From Acidimicrobiaceae bacterium (lineage in GTDB: Bacteria > Actinomycetota > Acidimicrobiia > Acidimicrobiales > Bog-793), in contig JAODBN010000119.1 of NCBI GenBank assembly GCA_025463965.1, positions 1-12,701 of the forward strand: a DNA stretch of 12,701 nt, given 5' to 3'. Below, piece after piece: positions 1 to 6,550 of the stretch (position 1 is its first letter; each line of letters starts with the position of its first letter). The notes beneath the pieces were generated by a model, which saw only the letters and a list, made by a program, of their open reading frames with translations, made no database searches and was not told where the DNA came from. A program made the translations under genes and the position numbers.

Positions 1-383
1 GACGCTTCGCGGGGAGCGTCGATATAACGAGTGGTGCGTTCGATCCGGAGAAGGATCAGCGCGACGACCTCTGCGGCCAGCACCCCGAGGAGATGGACCG
101 CGTGCACCGCGGCCAAGGGAGCGATGACCAGCGCTGCGATGACGAGCAGGTCCCCGACGTGGTGGGCCCGCCGAGTGAGAAGGCGAAACGCCCCCAGCGG
201 CCCGCGGGTAAGCACATTGAGCACGACCAGCGCTGCCCCCGAGAGCACGAGCACCAGCTCTGCCGCACCGGTCGCGTGGATGCCCGAAGCGATGAGTGCA
301 GCGGCAATGACGTACTCAGCCACGGTGTGGCCGAGAAACGGCACCCGGCGTCGGACGCGGGGCGCAACGGGGTCGATGCTCAT
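1..383 (-). CDS. Small multi-span membrane protein, 3' end beyond the window
   Basis: I do not recognise the family. The frame is open from an ATG at 383-381 to the window edge, giving 127 codons with no stop. The product starts MSIDPVAPRVRRRVPF, an arginine-rich N-terminus that should stay in the cytoplasm. About four hydrophobic stretches follow, at residues 22-38, 41-58, 78-94 and 96-112, with basic loops between them (TRGPLGAFRLLTRRAHH and RIERTTRY). This fits a small integral membrane protein obeying the positive-inside rule. It lies 34 nt downstream of tatA on the same strand, so the two may be co-transcribed. No strong Shine-Dalgarno is visible before the ATG. That it is coding is inferred from the good codon pattern and the coherent hydrophobicity. 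No function can be given, and the missing C-terminus may hold more segments. Confidence 0.7.
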   Translation of the reverse strand, partial: MSIDPVAPRVRRRVPFLGHTVAEYVIAAALIASGIHATGAAELVLVLSGAALVVLNVLTRGPLGAFRLLTRRAHHVGDLLVIAALVIAPLAAVHAVHLLGVLAAEVVALILLRIERTTRYIDAPREA

Positions 384-417
384 CGCCAGCGCCGGTGCAG
401 GGCCGGGCGCTTGGCGC

Positions 418-633
418 TCAGCTGGCGCTCTTGTCCTTGTCCTTGAGGTCAGAGGCGGAGGAGGTGTCGCCGTCCCCGTGCTCGATGCCCTTCTTGAACT
501 CGTGCGACGCACTGCCGAGGCCACGAGCGAGCTTCGGAAGCTGGCTCCCCCCGAAGAGCAGCACGACCACGATGACTGCGATCACGATGAGACCATCGGC
601 GCCGAAAAGTTCGGCCAGCATGCCTGTCGCCAT
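418..633 (-). CDS. tatA: Twin-arginine translocase subunit TatA/E
   Basis: This 71-residue protein has the TatA/TatE layout. A short N-terminus (MATGMLAELFGADG) leads into one membrane helix (about residues 13-27, LIVIAVIVVVLLFGG). The conserved FG hinge and LPKLARGLG amphipathic helix follow, then EFKKG and a charged tail ending KDKDKSAS. TatA forms the oligomeric pore element that moves folded proteins across the cytoplasmic membrane. I chose the ATG at 633-631 because GGGAGGGG lies just upstream and because the family begins a few residues before the helix; the frame extends further upstream, but that part looks non-family. Actinobacterial TatA is usually about 70-95 residues, so this one is full length. 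No tatC or tatB is nearby. TatB is unlikely because the chain is short and has the TatA-type FGGSQLP motif. A candidate Tat substrate (PstS) is encoded in this window. Confidence 0.9.
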   Translation of the reverse strand: MATGMLAELFGADGLIVIAVIVVVLLFGGSQLPKLARGLGSASHEFKKGIEHGDGDTSSASDLKDKDKSAS

Positions 634-662
634 AGCCCCTCCCTTCTGCTTCCTTAGAAGCC

Positions 663-668
663 ATGCTA
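663..668 (-). promoter_or_regulatory. Candidate -10 box for tatA
   Basis: TAGCAT on the minus strand matches the actinobacterial TANNNT -10 pattern and would place transcription start about 23 nt before the tatA ATG, leaving room for its Shine-Dalgarno. No convincing -35 box is present. The would-be spacer carries the inverted repeat CTGCC-N7-GGCAG (670-686), which could be an operator. The evidence is pattern only. Confidence 0.25.
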
Positions 669-735
669 CCTGCCAGGGCACGGCAGGGGTACTGAGGCCC
701 CGGCGGGGACACTCTCGCTATCAGTTCGGGGTCAG

Positions 736-741
736 TAAGGT
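736..741 (+). promoter_or_regulatory. Candidate -10 box for the E1 gene leader
   Basis: TAAGGT matches TANNNT and sits exactly 6 nt before an ATG at 748. The phoU gene and the 8284 gene in this window have the same spacing. If used, transcription would start at or next to 748, making the first ORF leaderless and giving the E1 gene an 88-nt leader. No clear -35 box is present. Confidence 0.35.
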
Positions 742-747
742 AGCCGG

Positions 748-777
748 ATGGCATGCAGGCCCCCTGGGTGCTGGTGA
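748..777 (+). CDS. Possible leaderless 9-codon upstream ORF
   Basis: ATG at 748 opens a nine-residue ORF, MACRPPGCW, ending in TGA at 775-777. It has no Shine-Dalgarno but begins 6 nt after a TANNNT box, the arrangement expected for a leaderless transcript. It is in a different frame from the E1 gene, whose ATG lies 58 nt beyond the stop. Two of the nine codons are cysteine and two are proline. Short leaderless ORFs ahead of metabolic genes are known in mycobacteria, some acting as cysteine-responsive attenuators. Whether this one is translated or has any role is inference. An ORF this short could arise by chance. Confidence 0.3.
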   Translation: MACRPPGCW

Positions 778-816
778 CGGCCGCGGACCCTCATTGCGAT
801 TCCTCCGAGCTCGGCG

Positions 817-832
817 CGCCCCGTCGGGGGCG
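817..832 (+). promoter_or_regulatory. Hairpin over the likely ribosome binding site of the E1 gene
   Basis: CGCCCC-GTCG-GGGGCG is a perfect 6-bp stem with a tetraloop, ending 3 nt before the ATG at 836. The only purine-rich Shine-Dalgarno candidate (GGGGG, 826-830) lies in its 3' arm, so the folded stem would hide it. A second perfect palindrome, CCGAGCTCGG (805-814), lies just upstream. High GC makes hairpins common, so a regulatory role is only inferred. Confidence 0.35.
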
Positions 833-835
833 GTG

Positions 836-2950
836 ATGGGCGCGCCCCAGGTGGGTGCGCCCGCCGCTGACCCTGACCGCACCGCCCCGTCCTTTCGCGG
901 CGTCCTCCACGAGGAGCTCGTGGCCGACTACCGGCTCGCGTGCCTCTCCCGAGAGGTGGACGATCGCCAGCTGATCCTGCACAAGCAGGGGCGATCCTTC
1001 TTCCACATCGCCGGAGCAGGCCACGAGGCGTTGCTCGCCGGGCTCGCCCGCTCCATGCGCCCGGGCTACGACTGGTTCTTTCCCTACTACCGCGACCTCG
1101 CGCTCGCGCTCGCGCTCGGAGTCACCCCCTACGAGGTCATGCTCGCAGCCGTCGGCTCCGCCGAGGACCCCTCCTCGGGCGGGCGCCAGATGCCGTCGCA
1201 CTGGGGCAACAAGGAGCTCCACATCGTCAGCCAGTCCAGCCCGACCGGCAGCCAGTGCCTGCCTGCGGTCGGCTGCGCAGAGGCCAGTCGCTACGCCGCC
1301 GGCCGCGAGCTCCCCGGAGTCAGCGCGCTCAGCGACGAGATCACCTATGTGTCGCTCGGCGAAGGAGCCACGTCGGAGGGCGAGTTCTGGGAGAGCCTGA
1401 ACTCGGCGGCCCGCCTCGCCCTGCCCCTCGTCTACCTCGTCGCGGACAACGGCTTTGCCATCTCGGTCCCCTCCTCCGATCAAGCCCCGGGGCCGATCTC
1501 GCAGCTCGTCTCGGGCTTTCCCGGGCTCGAGGTCCTCAAGCTCGACGGCTGCGACTACTTCGAGAGCCGTGCGGTGGGCAGCCGCGCCATCGAGCACGCC
1601 CGGCGCGGTGACGGCCCGGTCCTCATCCACGCCACGGTCACACGGCCGTACTCGCACTCGTCCTCCGACAGCCAGACCCGCTACCGCAGCGCCCTCGACA
1701 TCGCCGACGAGGCCGGGCGAGACCCCCTCGTGCGGCTGCGCAACGAGCTGGTCGAGGGGGGCGTCCTGAGCGAGGACGAAGCCGACCGCATCCGCGCCGA
1801 AGCCCACGAGCAGGCAGCGGAGGCGGCGCAGAAGGCCGTCGGTGCTGCTCGACCCGACCCCGCCACCGTCGGCCTCAACCTCGTCGCGCTCCCGCTCATC
1901 GCCGATCCCGGGCCGGCGCCGACCGAGGGCCCTCCCCTCCACTTCGGCGAGGCGATCCGGCGCACCCTCCATGAGGCGATGGCCGCCGACGAGCGGATCC
2001 GCGTCTTCGGCGAGGACGTGGCCGACGGCGATCCAGAAGCGCTCGGCGACCTCGACGGCCTCGGGGGCGTATTCGGGACGACTCTCGGGCTGCAGCGCAG
2101 CTTCGGCCCTGAGCGCTGCTTCAACACACCGCTCGCGGAGGCGAACATCGTCGGGCGCGCCATCGGTCAAGCCGTGCGTGGCCTGCGACCGGTGCCCGAG
2201 ATTCAGTTCTTCGACTACATCTGGCCCGCGATGCAGCAAATTCGCTCGGAGGCCGCCACGATGCGGTGGCGCTCCAACGGGATGTACTCGGTCCCGATGG
2301 TGCTGCGCGTCCCGATCGGCGGCTACCTCGCGGGTGGAGCGATCTGGCACTCCCAGTGCGGTGAGTCGATCTTCACCCATATCCCCGGGCTGCTGGTCGC
2401 CTTCCCGTCGCGTGCCGCAGATGCCGCCGGGCTCCTGCGGGCCGCGCTCAGCTACGAGGACCCGGTGCTGTTCTTCGAGCACAAGCACCTGCTGCGCCAG
2501 CGCTATGCGATGGACCCCTATCCCGGCGAGGAATGGGTGCTGCCGTTCGGGAAGGCGGCGACCGTACGGCCGGGCGAGGACCTCACCATCGTCACCTGGG
2601 GAGCCACGGTGCGGCGCTCCCTCGTCGCTGCCGAAGAGCTCTCAGCGGAGGGCATCGAGGTCGAGGTGATCGACCTTCGCACGCTCGCGCCTTGGGACCG
2701 CGAAGCGGTGGCCGAGTCCGTGGGACGGACCGCCCGCTTGCTCGTCGTGCACGAGGATGTGATCACGAGCGGGTTCGGCGCCGAGGTGGCCGCCTTCGCG
2801 GCCGACGAGTGCTTCGCCGATCTCGATGCGCCCGTGCGGCGGCTGGCCGCGCCGGACCTGTGGGTGGCCTACGAGCCCACCCTCGAGCGGGCGACCCTGC
2901 CCCAGGTCGCCGGGATCGCCGAGGCCGCACGGTCGCTCGCTCATTACTGA
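836..2950 (+). CDS. Fused 2-oxoacid dehydrogenase E1 (alpha + beta subunits in one chain)
   Basis: This 704-residue protein is a thiamine-diphosphate E1 that decarboxylates a 2-oxoacid (pyruvate or a branched-chain oxoacid) and passes the acyl group to the lipoyl E2 of the complex. Residues about 25-345 form the alpha half: HEALLAGLA, the ThDP/metal segment from GEGATSEGEFW (175-185) to DNGFAISVP (204-212), and the loop RPYSHSSSDSQTRYR (270-284), equivalent to the phosphorylation loop of eukaryotic E1. A charged linker (about 310-365) leads to the beta half: GEAIRRTLHEAM, FGEDV, TPLAEANIVG with the ThDP-binding Glu435, HSQC with His505, DLRTLAPWD and HEDVITSGFGAE. The frame is open back to 395, but homology starts only after 836, so I took ATG 836; GTG 833 and TTG 800 are alternatives. 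E2 and E3 genes are absent here, so the substrate cannot be settled. The gene stands alone and converges on pstA. Confidence 0.9.
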   Translation: MGAPQVGAPAADPDRTAPSFRGVLHEELVADYRLACLSREVDDRQLILHKQGRSFFHIAGAGHEALLAGLARSMRPGYDWFFPYYRDLALALALGVTPYEVMLAAVGSAEDPSSGGRQMPSHWGNKELHIVSQSSPTGSQCLPAVGCAEASRYAAGRELPGVSALSDEITYVSLGEGATSEGEFWESLNSAARLALPLVYLVADNGFAISVPSSDQAPGPISQLVSGFPGLEVLKLDGCDYFESRAVGSRAIEHARRGDGPVLIHATVTRPYSHSSSDSQTRYRSALDIADEAGRDPLVRLRNELVEGGVLSEDEADRIRAEAHEQAAEAAQKAVGAARPDPATVGLNLVALPLIADPGPAPTEGPPLHFGEAIRRTLHEAMAADERIRVFGEDVADGDPEALGDLDGLGGVFGTTLGLQRSFGPERCFNTPLAEANIVGRAIGQAVRGLRPVPEIQFFDYIWPAMQQIRSEAATMRWRSNGMYSVPMVLRVPIGGYLAGGAIWHSQCGESIFTHIPGLLVAFPSRAADAAGLLRAALSYEDPVLFFEHKHLLRQRYAMDPYPGEEWVLPFGKAATVRPGEDLTIVTWGATVRRSLVAAEELSAEGIEVEVIDLRTLAPWDREAVAESVGRTARLLVVHEDVITSGFGAEVAAFAADECFADLDAPVRRLAAPDLWVAYEPTLERATLPQVAGIAEAARSLAHY
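1097..1120 (+). repeat. Hexanucleotide repeat inside the E1 gene
   Basis: Three perfect CTCGCG units (1097-1114) and a fourth imperfect unit encode the LALALAL stretch at E1 residues 88-94. Gain or loss of a unit would keep the reading frame and change the number of Leu-Ala pairs in the alpha domain. Confidence 0.6.
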
Positions 2951-2975
2951 GGCTGCACAGCTGAGGCTGCACGGC
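2948..2975 (+). repeat. 14-bp tandem repeat at the E1 stop codon
   Basis: TGAGGCTGCAC occurs at 2948-2958 and again at 2962-2972, giving a 14-bp period with units that differ at a single position in the last three bases. The first copy begins with the E1 stop codon. It looks like a small local duplication with no obvious role. Confidence 0.6.
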
Positions 2976-2994
2976 CCGTTCGCGTCGCTCGCCC

Positions 2995-3010
2995 AAGCCG
3001 TCAGCGGCTT
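2995..3010. terminator. Candidate bidirectional terminator between the E1 gene and pstA
   Basis: AAGCCG-TCAG-CGGCTT is a perfect 6-bp stem with a tetraloop in the 73-bp gap between two convergent genes. It is near-symmetric, but only two T residues follow on either strand, so it is a weak intrinsic terminator at best. Its position is the main argument. Confidence 0.35.
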
Positions 3011-3023
3011 CCGCTCAGAGCCT

Positions 3024-4010
3024 TCAGTCAGCGCCCGCCTGGGCGCGGCGTGCGGCGCGGCGCTCAGAGAAAGAGCCTGAGCCCGCTCCGCGCTCGGGTG
3101 AGTACTTCTGGGTCAAGCGCACGATCACCCGGGCGAGCACGATGAGGATGAGCACGAGGGCGACCAGCAGCAGCGCAGCGTCAGCGGAGAGCTGTTGCGC
3201 CGCGCGCGAGGGCTCATCGAAGAACGTGTACGCCGCGTACGTCAGGTAGGACACCGGCTGGTGAAGCAAGTGGATGCTCGGGTACGCGTTGGTGAAGCTG
3301 GCCGTGTAGATCAGCGGGGCGGTCTCGCCAACCGAGATGGCGAGGGCGACGATGAGCCCGGTGGCGATGCCCGGGATCGCGGAAGGCATCACGACCCGTC
3401 GCAGACGGTAGGTCTTCGTCATGCCGAGCGCCTCGCCACCTTCCCGATAGGCGAGCGGCACCTGCCCGAGGGAGAGCTCGGTGGCCTTCGCCACGTAAGG
3501 CACCACGAGCAACGACAGGACGATCAAGGCGGCCAGCAACGAGTAGCCCCAGTGCAGGCCGATGACCAAGGTGATGTAGCCCACGTAGCCGAAGACGATC
3601 GAGGGCACCCCGGAGAGCACCTCCGAGGCGCTCCGCAGGAACGTGGTGACCGGGCCCGGGCGGGCGGTCTCGGCGAGGTAGACGCCGGCTCCGATCCCGA
3701 CGGCGCCGGCGAGGATGGCCACCCCGACGAGGATGACGAACGTGCCGGCGATCGTGTTGGCGAGGCCCCCGCCGGTGCCGGTGGACTGGGTCCACAAGAC
3801 GCTCCACTTCCAGTCGGAGAAGGCCCGCGAGGCCACGCCGGCGAGGATCCACACGACCACCCCGACTACGGCGAGGAGGCCGACCCAGCACAACCCCCAC
3901 CAGGCGTTGTCAACGATCCGACGGCGCCAGGAGATGGCGGGCGGTCCCCGGCGTGCCGAGCCGGCAAGGGATGCGGTCGCGCCGGCAAGGGATGCGGTCG
4001 CGCCGGCCAT
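3024..4010 (-). CDS. pstA: Phosphate ABC transporter permease PstA
   Basis: This 328-residue inner-membrane permease pairs with PstC to form the phosphate channel of the Pst importer. About six membrane segments are visible (first at about 37-60). The ATPase-contacting EAA loop lies at 189-214 (REGGEALGMTKTYRLRR, then PSAIPG), followed by ISVGETAPLIYTA, typical of PstA. The start is the ATG at 4010-4008, which shares its A with the pstC stop (TGATG), so translation is probably coupled; GGAG lies about 12 nt upstream. Longer in-frame starts would run into pstC and look non-family. The N-terminus contains a perfect duplication of the 7-residue unit ATASLAG (residues 4-17), encoded by a 21-bp tandem repeat. 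The hydrophilic C-terminal tail (about 303-328) is rich in Arg, Ala and Gly. It is the last gene of the pstBSCA run. Confidence 0.93.
   Translation of the reverse strand: MAGATASLAGATASLAGSARRGPPAISWRRRIVDNAWWGLCWVGLLAVVGVVVWILAGVASRAFSDWKWSVLWTQSTGTGGGLANTIAGTFVILVGVAILAGAVGIGAGVYLAETARPGPVTTFLRSASEVLSGVPSIVFGYVGYITLVIGLHWGYSLLAALIVLSLLVVPYVAKATELSLGQVPLAYREGGEALGMTKTYRLRRVVMPSAIPGIATGLIVALAISVGETAPLIYTASFTNAYPSIHLLHQPVSYLTYAAYTFFDEPSRAAQQLSADAALLLVALVLILIVLARVIVRLTQKYSPERGAGSGSFSERRAARRAQAGAD
3960..4001 (-). repeat. Perfect 21-bp tandem duplication in the pstA 5' end
   Basis: Units 3960-3980 and 3981-4001 are identical, and the first six bases of a third unit follow (4002-4007). The unit is a multiple of three and adds seven residues (ATASLAG) per copy to the cytoplasmic N-terminus of PstA. 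Identity at every base, including wobble positions, implies a recent slippage event or an unstable repeat. Confidence 0.9.
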
Positions 4011-5167
4011 CAAAAGCCCGCTCCGACGGGAAGCGCGGCGCCACGAGAAGAGCGGCGGACGATGACTCGCGCGGCGATGTTCACGAGCAGCGTGATGACG
4101 AGCAGCACCAGCGCCGCTTCGGCGAGCGACTTGACGGCGAGGCCGGTCGGGTCGGTCTGGGCCGAGTCGAGAAGCGAGACGATGTTGGCGGCGATGGTGC
4201 TCATCGCGCCGTAGATGTTCCCCGCGAGATAGGACTGGCCCGCGCCGCCGGCGATGATTGCCACGGCGATGGTCTCGCCGAGCGCGCGTCCGAGCCCGAG
4301 GACCGCCGCGCCGACGACACCCGTGCGGACCCACCGGGACTGCACGTTGAAGAAGGCCTCGGCGTGCGTCATCCCGAGTGCCTGTGCGCCCTCCTTGGTG
4401 GTCTCGGGAACCTGGCGGAGCAGGTCACGCGTCGTCGCGGCGATGATCGGAATGATCATCGCCGCGAGCACCAGCCCCGCGGTGAGGAGCCCCTCGCCGT
4501 TTGAGTTGAAGTTTCCCCGGAACACGTTGAGCACTGGAACGTTCGGCATGTGCGAGAGGGTCGGGTAAATGTGTTTGGCGAGCCACGGCCCGAACGTGAA
4601 GATGCCGAAGAGGCCGATCACGACGCTCGGCACGCCGGCCAACAGCTCGAGGCACAGACCGACCACCCCTCCGAAGGCTCGGGGGAGCTTCTCTACGACG
4701 ATCACCGCCGCGCCGACGGCAAGAGGGAGCGCCACCACGATGGCGATCGCAGAGGACTCGAGTGTGCCGGCGATGAGCGGCCACGCCCCGTAGTGGGCAC
4801 CTGCGAGATGGGTGACGCCGCCGGTCTTGACGGCATTGCCGTAAAGGCTCCCGACGGACCACGTGCTCGAGGTGAGAAAGCCCCAGCCGTTGAAGCGGAT
4901 GGCCGGGATCGCCTCGACGATCAGGACCACCACCATGGCGGCGAGCCCGAGGAAGGGGATGACCGCCGTCAGCCCGGTCCCGCCGTCGAGGAGGCGGGTG
5001 GCGAGCCGGCGCATCTGCGCACGACGTGGCGAGACCCCGTCGTGCCTGATGAGGACCACGCCGGCTCCGACGCCAGCGGTGTGGGGGGTAGCTGCGCCCG
5101 ACGATGACCGGGGCGGCGTGTCCGCCCCGGTCACCTCGCCATCTGCAGGCTCAGTCGGGAAGGCCAC
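4010..5167 (-). CDS. pstC: Phosphate ABC transporter permease PstC
   Basis: This 385-residue permease is the partner of PstA. A hydrophilic N-terminal extension of about 60 residues, rich in Gly, Ala and Thr, precedes the first membrane segment (about 67-89, TAVIPFLGLAAMVVVLIVEAI). Family landmarks are ELLAGVPSVVIGLFG (174-188), the EAA loop KEGAQALGMTHAEAFF (258-273) and GLGRALGETIAVAIIAGG (291-308), which is the usual PstC signature. The start is a GTG at 5167-5165 with an excellent AAGGAG Shine-Dalgarno 4 nt away. The stop overlaps the pstA start by one base. It lies 72 nt downstream of pstS, a gap that holds a small stem (CTGC-ACC-GCAG followed by TTT) and a 7-bp direct repeat. This could lower pstC expression relative to pstS, but the stem is short. 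Confidence 0.94.
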   Translation of the reverse strand: MAFPTEPADGEVTGADTPPRSSSGAATPHTAGVGAGVVLIRHDGVSPRRAQMRRLATRLLDGGTGLTAVIPFLGLAAMVVVLIVEAIPAIRFNGWGFLTSSTWSVGSLYGNAVKTGGVTHLAGAHYGAWPLIAGTLESSAIAIVVALPLAVGAAVIVVEKLPRAFGGVVGLCLELLAGVPSVVIGLFGIFTFGPWLAKHIYPTLSHMPNVPVLNVFRGNFNSNGEGLLTAGLVLAAMIIPIIAATTRDLLRQVPETTKEGAQALGMTHAEAFFNVQSRWVRTGVVGAAVLGLGRALGETIAVAIIAGGAGQSYLAGNIYGAMSTIAANIVSLLDSAQTDPTGLAVKSLAEAALVLLVITLLVNIAARVIVRRSSRGAALPVGAGF

Positions 5168-5205
5168 TCTGCTCCTTCCCTTGCGCCGTAGGGCCCGTCG
5201 GTTCC

Positions 5206-5219
5206 ACTCGTTACTCGTT
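5206..5219. repeat. 7-bp direct repeat between pstS and pstC
   Basis: ACTCGTT occurs twice in tandem in the pstS-pstC gap. No regulator site is recognised. It may be chance. Confidence 0.4.
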
Positions 5220-5239
5220 GATCAAACTGCGGTGCAGCG

Positions 5240-6424
5240 TTAGTGGATGGACTGGACCAGCTTGAGGGCCACACCCAGGGCGTTGGACGGGAGTGCTTGG
5301 AAGTCCACCGGCGCCAGGAAGGAAGCCGCCGAGCCGTGCTTGGGGTCCATGCCCCAGGCAAGGAGGGCCTTGATCGAGGCCGCCGTGCTCGAGGAGGACT
5401 GGTTGGCCTTCACGATGGCGTACTCGAAGTTCACGATCGGGTAGCCGTTCTTCGCCGTCTTGGAGTTGACCATCGAGACCGCTCCAGAGGCCGGGATGTG
5501 CTTGTAGCTGGCCACCTCGCTGGCGACGTTGGCGGGCGTCGGCAGGACCCAGTTGCCCGAGCCGTTCAGAAGGGCGGCGTAGCCGAGGCCCTGCTTGACG
5601 GCCGAGCGCAGGTAGCTGATGCCGATGTAGGCGACGCAGCCCGGGGTCCGGCCGCACACGGTGAGCATGCCGCTGTTGCCCTTGGCCGAAAGCGCCCCCG
5701 AGACGTTCGGGAACGACACCGTCGTGCCAGGGCCGCTCGACTTGGCGACGAAGCTCGAGGGGTCCTGGTAGGCCAGGTAGGAGCTGAACAGGAAGGTGTC
5801 ACCGCTCGAGTCGGACCGGTGCAGCGGGACGATCTTGACGGCCGGAATGCTCACGCCCTTGTTGATGCGCGTGATCGACGGGTCGTTCCACATCGTCACC
5901 GAGCCGGAGTAGATCGCCGCAAGGAGGTGGGCGCTCAGGTGGAGGTGCGTGCCCTTGGCCAGGCCCGGGATGTTGTAGTCGATCTGCTGTGCGGAGACGA
6001 CGACCGGGATGTCGAGGACTGCGCTCGAGCCGGTCTGCGAAAGGACCGAGGGCGGCAGGTACGCGTCCGACGCGCCGACGTTCACCGTGCCGGCCTCGGC
6101 TCCGGACTGGCCCGCTCCGGAACCGGTCGAGGCGGTCTGCAACGAGGAGCCCTTGTAGCTCTGGGCCCAGGTCGAAAAGAGCGGGTAGAAGAGCGAGGAA
6201 CCCGTCTCCGAGATGGTGCCGCCCGAGGCCTTGCCCTCGAGGGTTGCGAGGGTCTTCTCCGTCGAGCTGGTGGAGGTGGCCGAGCTGTGCGTGGTGGACG
6301 CGCTGGCGAAGCCCGCCGTGGCGGCGCTCAGCGCAGTAGCCCCGGCGAGGGCGGCCAGCGCCGCCCGGCCGGCGGTGAGCCGCCGACGGCTAGCTGACTG
6401 GCTCGAGACGACGTGTGCATCCAT
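5240..6424 (-). CDS. pstS: Phosphate-binding protein PstS (secreted; Tat-like signal)
   Basis: This 394-residue extracytoplasmic receptor binds phosphate and delivers it to PstCA. The signal peptide has SRRRLT at residues 12-17, a hydrophobic stretch (about 19-36) and an A-S-A signal peptidase I site near 40-42. The twin arginines followed by X-Leu resemble a Tat signal. There is no lipobox cysteine: the only cysteines are Cys257 and Cys263, close enough to form a disulfide. Most Gram-positive PstS proteins are lipoproteins, so this anchoring difference is notable. Ligand-site landmarks are TGSSLFYPLF (74-83), STGSGAGQSG (99-108), GASDAYL with Asp120, and HRSDSSGDTFLF (202-213) with Arg203 and Ser207. 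The ATG at 6424 has AAAGGAG about 12 nt upstream, rather far. Ser/Thr-rich residues 43-56 look like a flexible mature N-terminus. The gene follows pstB by 126 nt. Confidence 0.93.
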   Translation of the reverse strand: MDAHVVSSQSASRRRLTAGRAALAALAGATALSAATAGFASASTTHSSATSTSSTEKTLATLEGKASGGTISETGSSLFYPLFSTWAQSYKGSSLQTASTGSGAGQSGAEAGTVNVGASDAYLPPSVLSQTGSSAVLDIPVVVSAQQIDYNIPGLAKGTHLHLSAHLLAAIYSGSVTMWNDPSITRINKGVSIPAVKIVPLHRSDSSGDTFLFSSYLAYQDPSSFVAKSSGPGTTVSFPNVSGALSAKGNSGMLTVCGRTPGCVAYIGISYLRSAVKQGLGYAALLNGSGNWVLPTPANVASEVASYKHIPASGAVSMVNSKTAKNGYPIVNFEYAIVKANQSSSSTAASIKALLAWGMDPKHGSAASFLAPVDFQALPSNALGVALKLVQSIH

Positions 6425-6447
6425 CTTGATGGGGTGCTCCTTTCGTT

Positions 6448-6465
6448 CTCCCGCGCACGCGGGAG
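6448..6465 (-). promoter_or_regulatory. Hairpin in the pstS leader
   Basis: CTCCCGCG and CGCGGGAG form a perfect 8-bp inverted repeat with a 2-nt centre. In the minus-strand RNA it ends about 5 nt before AAAGGAG, the pstS ribosome binding site. No T-run follows on the minus strand, so it is not a convincing terminator. A role in protecting the pstS part of a processed pstB-pstS message is plausible and would raise PstS over the membrane subunits. That role is inference. Confidence 0.5.
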
Positions 6466-6550
6466 TCTGGGGTCTGGGGCAGTTGCGGTCCGGTTCCGAC
6501 CGTCCGTCACGGTCGTCACCATCTGGGTAGAGCTGATGAGAAGGTCTGAC

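Noticed and set aside
1..20. Inverted repeat GACGCT-N8-AGCGTC at the window edge
   Set aside because: It lies inside an open coding frame and its context is cut off, so neither a terminator nor another role can be judged.
31..657. Plus-strand open frames over the tatA region
   Set aside because: They are antisense to tatA and the membrane protein, with compositions typical of shadow frames.
395..835. N-terminal extension of the E1 frame upstream of 836
   Set aside because: It would run antisense through tatA and shows no family similarity; it is simply stop-free.
1358..1366. GEG in place of GDG in the E1 thiamine-diphosphate motif as a sign of an inactive enzyme
   Set aside because: Fused E1 proteins of this type commonly carry GEG, as I recall the family, and all other active-site landmarks are intact.
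791..2488. Long open frame (565 codons) antisense to the E1 gene
   Set aside because: It mirrors a well-supported enzyme gene, has no recognisable domain and is explained by high-GC antisense codon bias.
3195..4214. Plus-strand open frames opposite pstA, pstC, pstS and pstB (e.g. 3195-4214, 5243-6397, 6413-7417)
   Set aside because: All are shadows of clear pst genes with no domain signature or promoter.
6504..6520. Two TCAC motifs upstream of pstS that might be a PHO box
   Set aside because: The period is 9 bp, not 11, and they point away from pstS on the plus strand.
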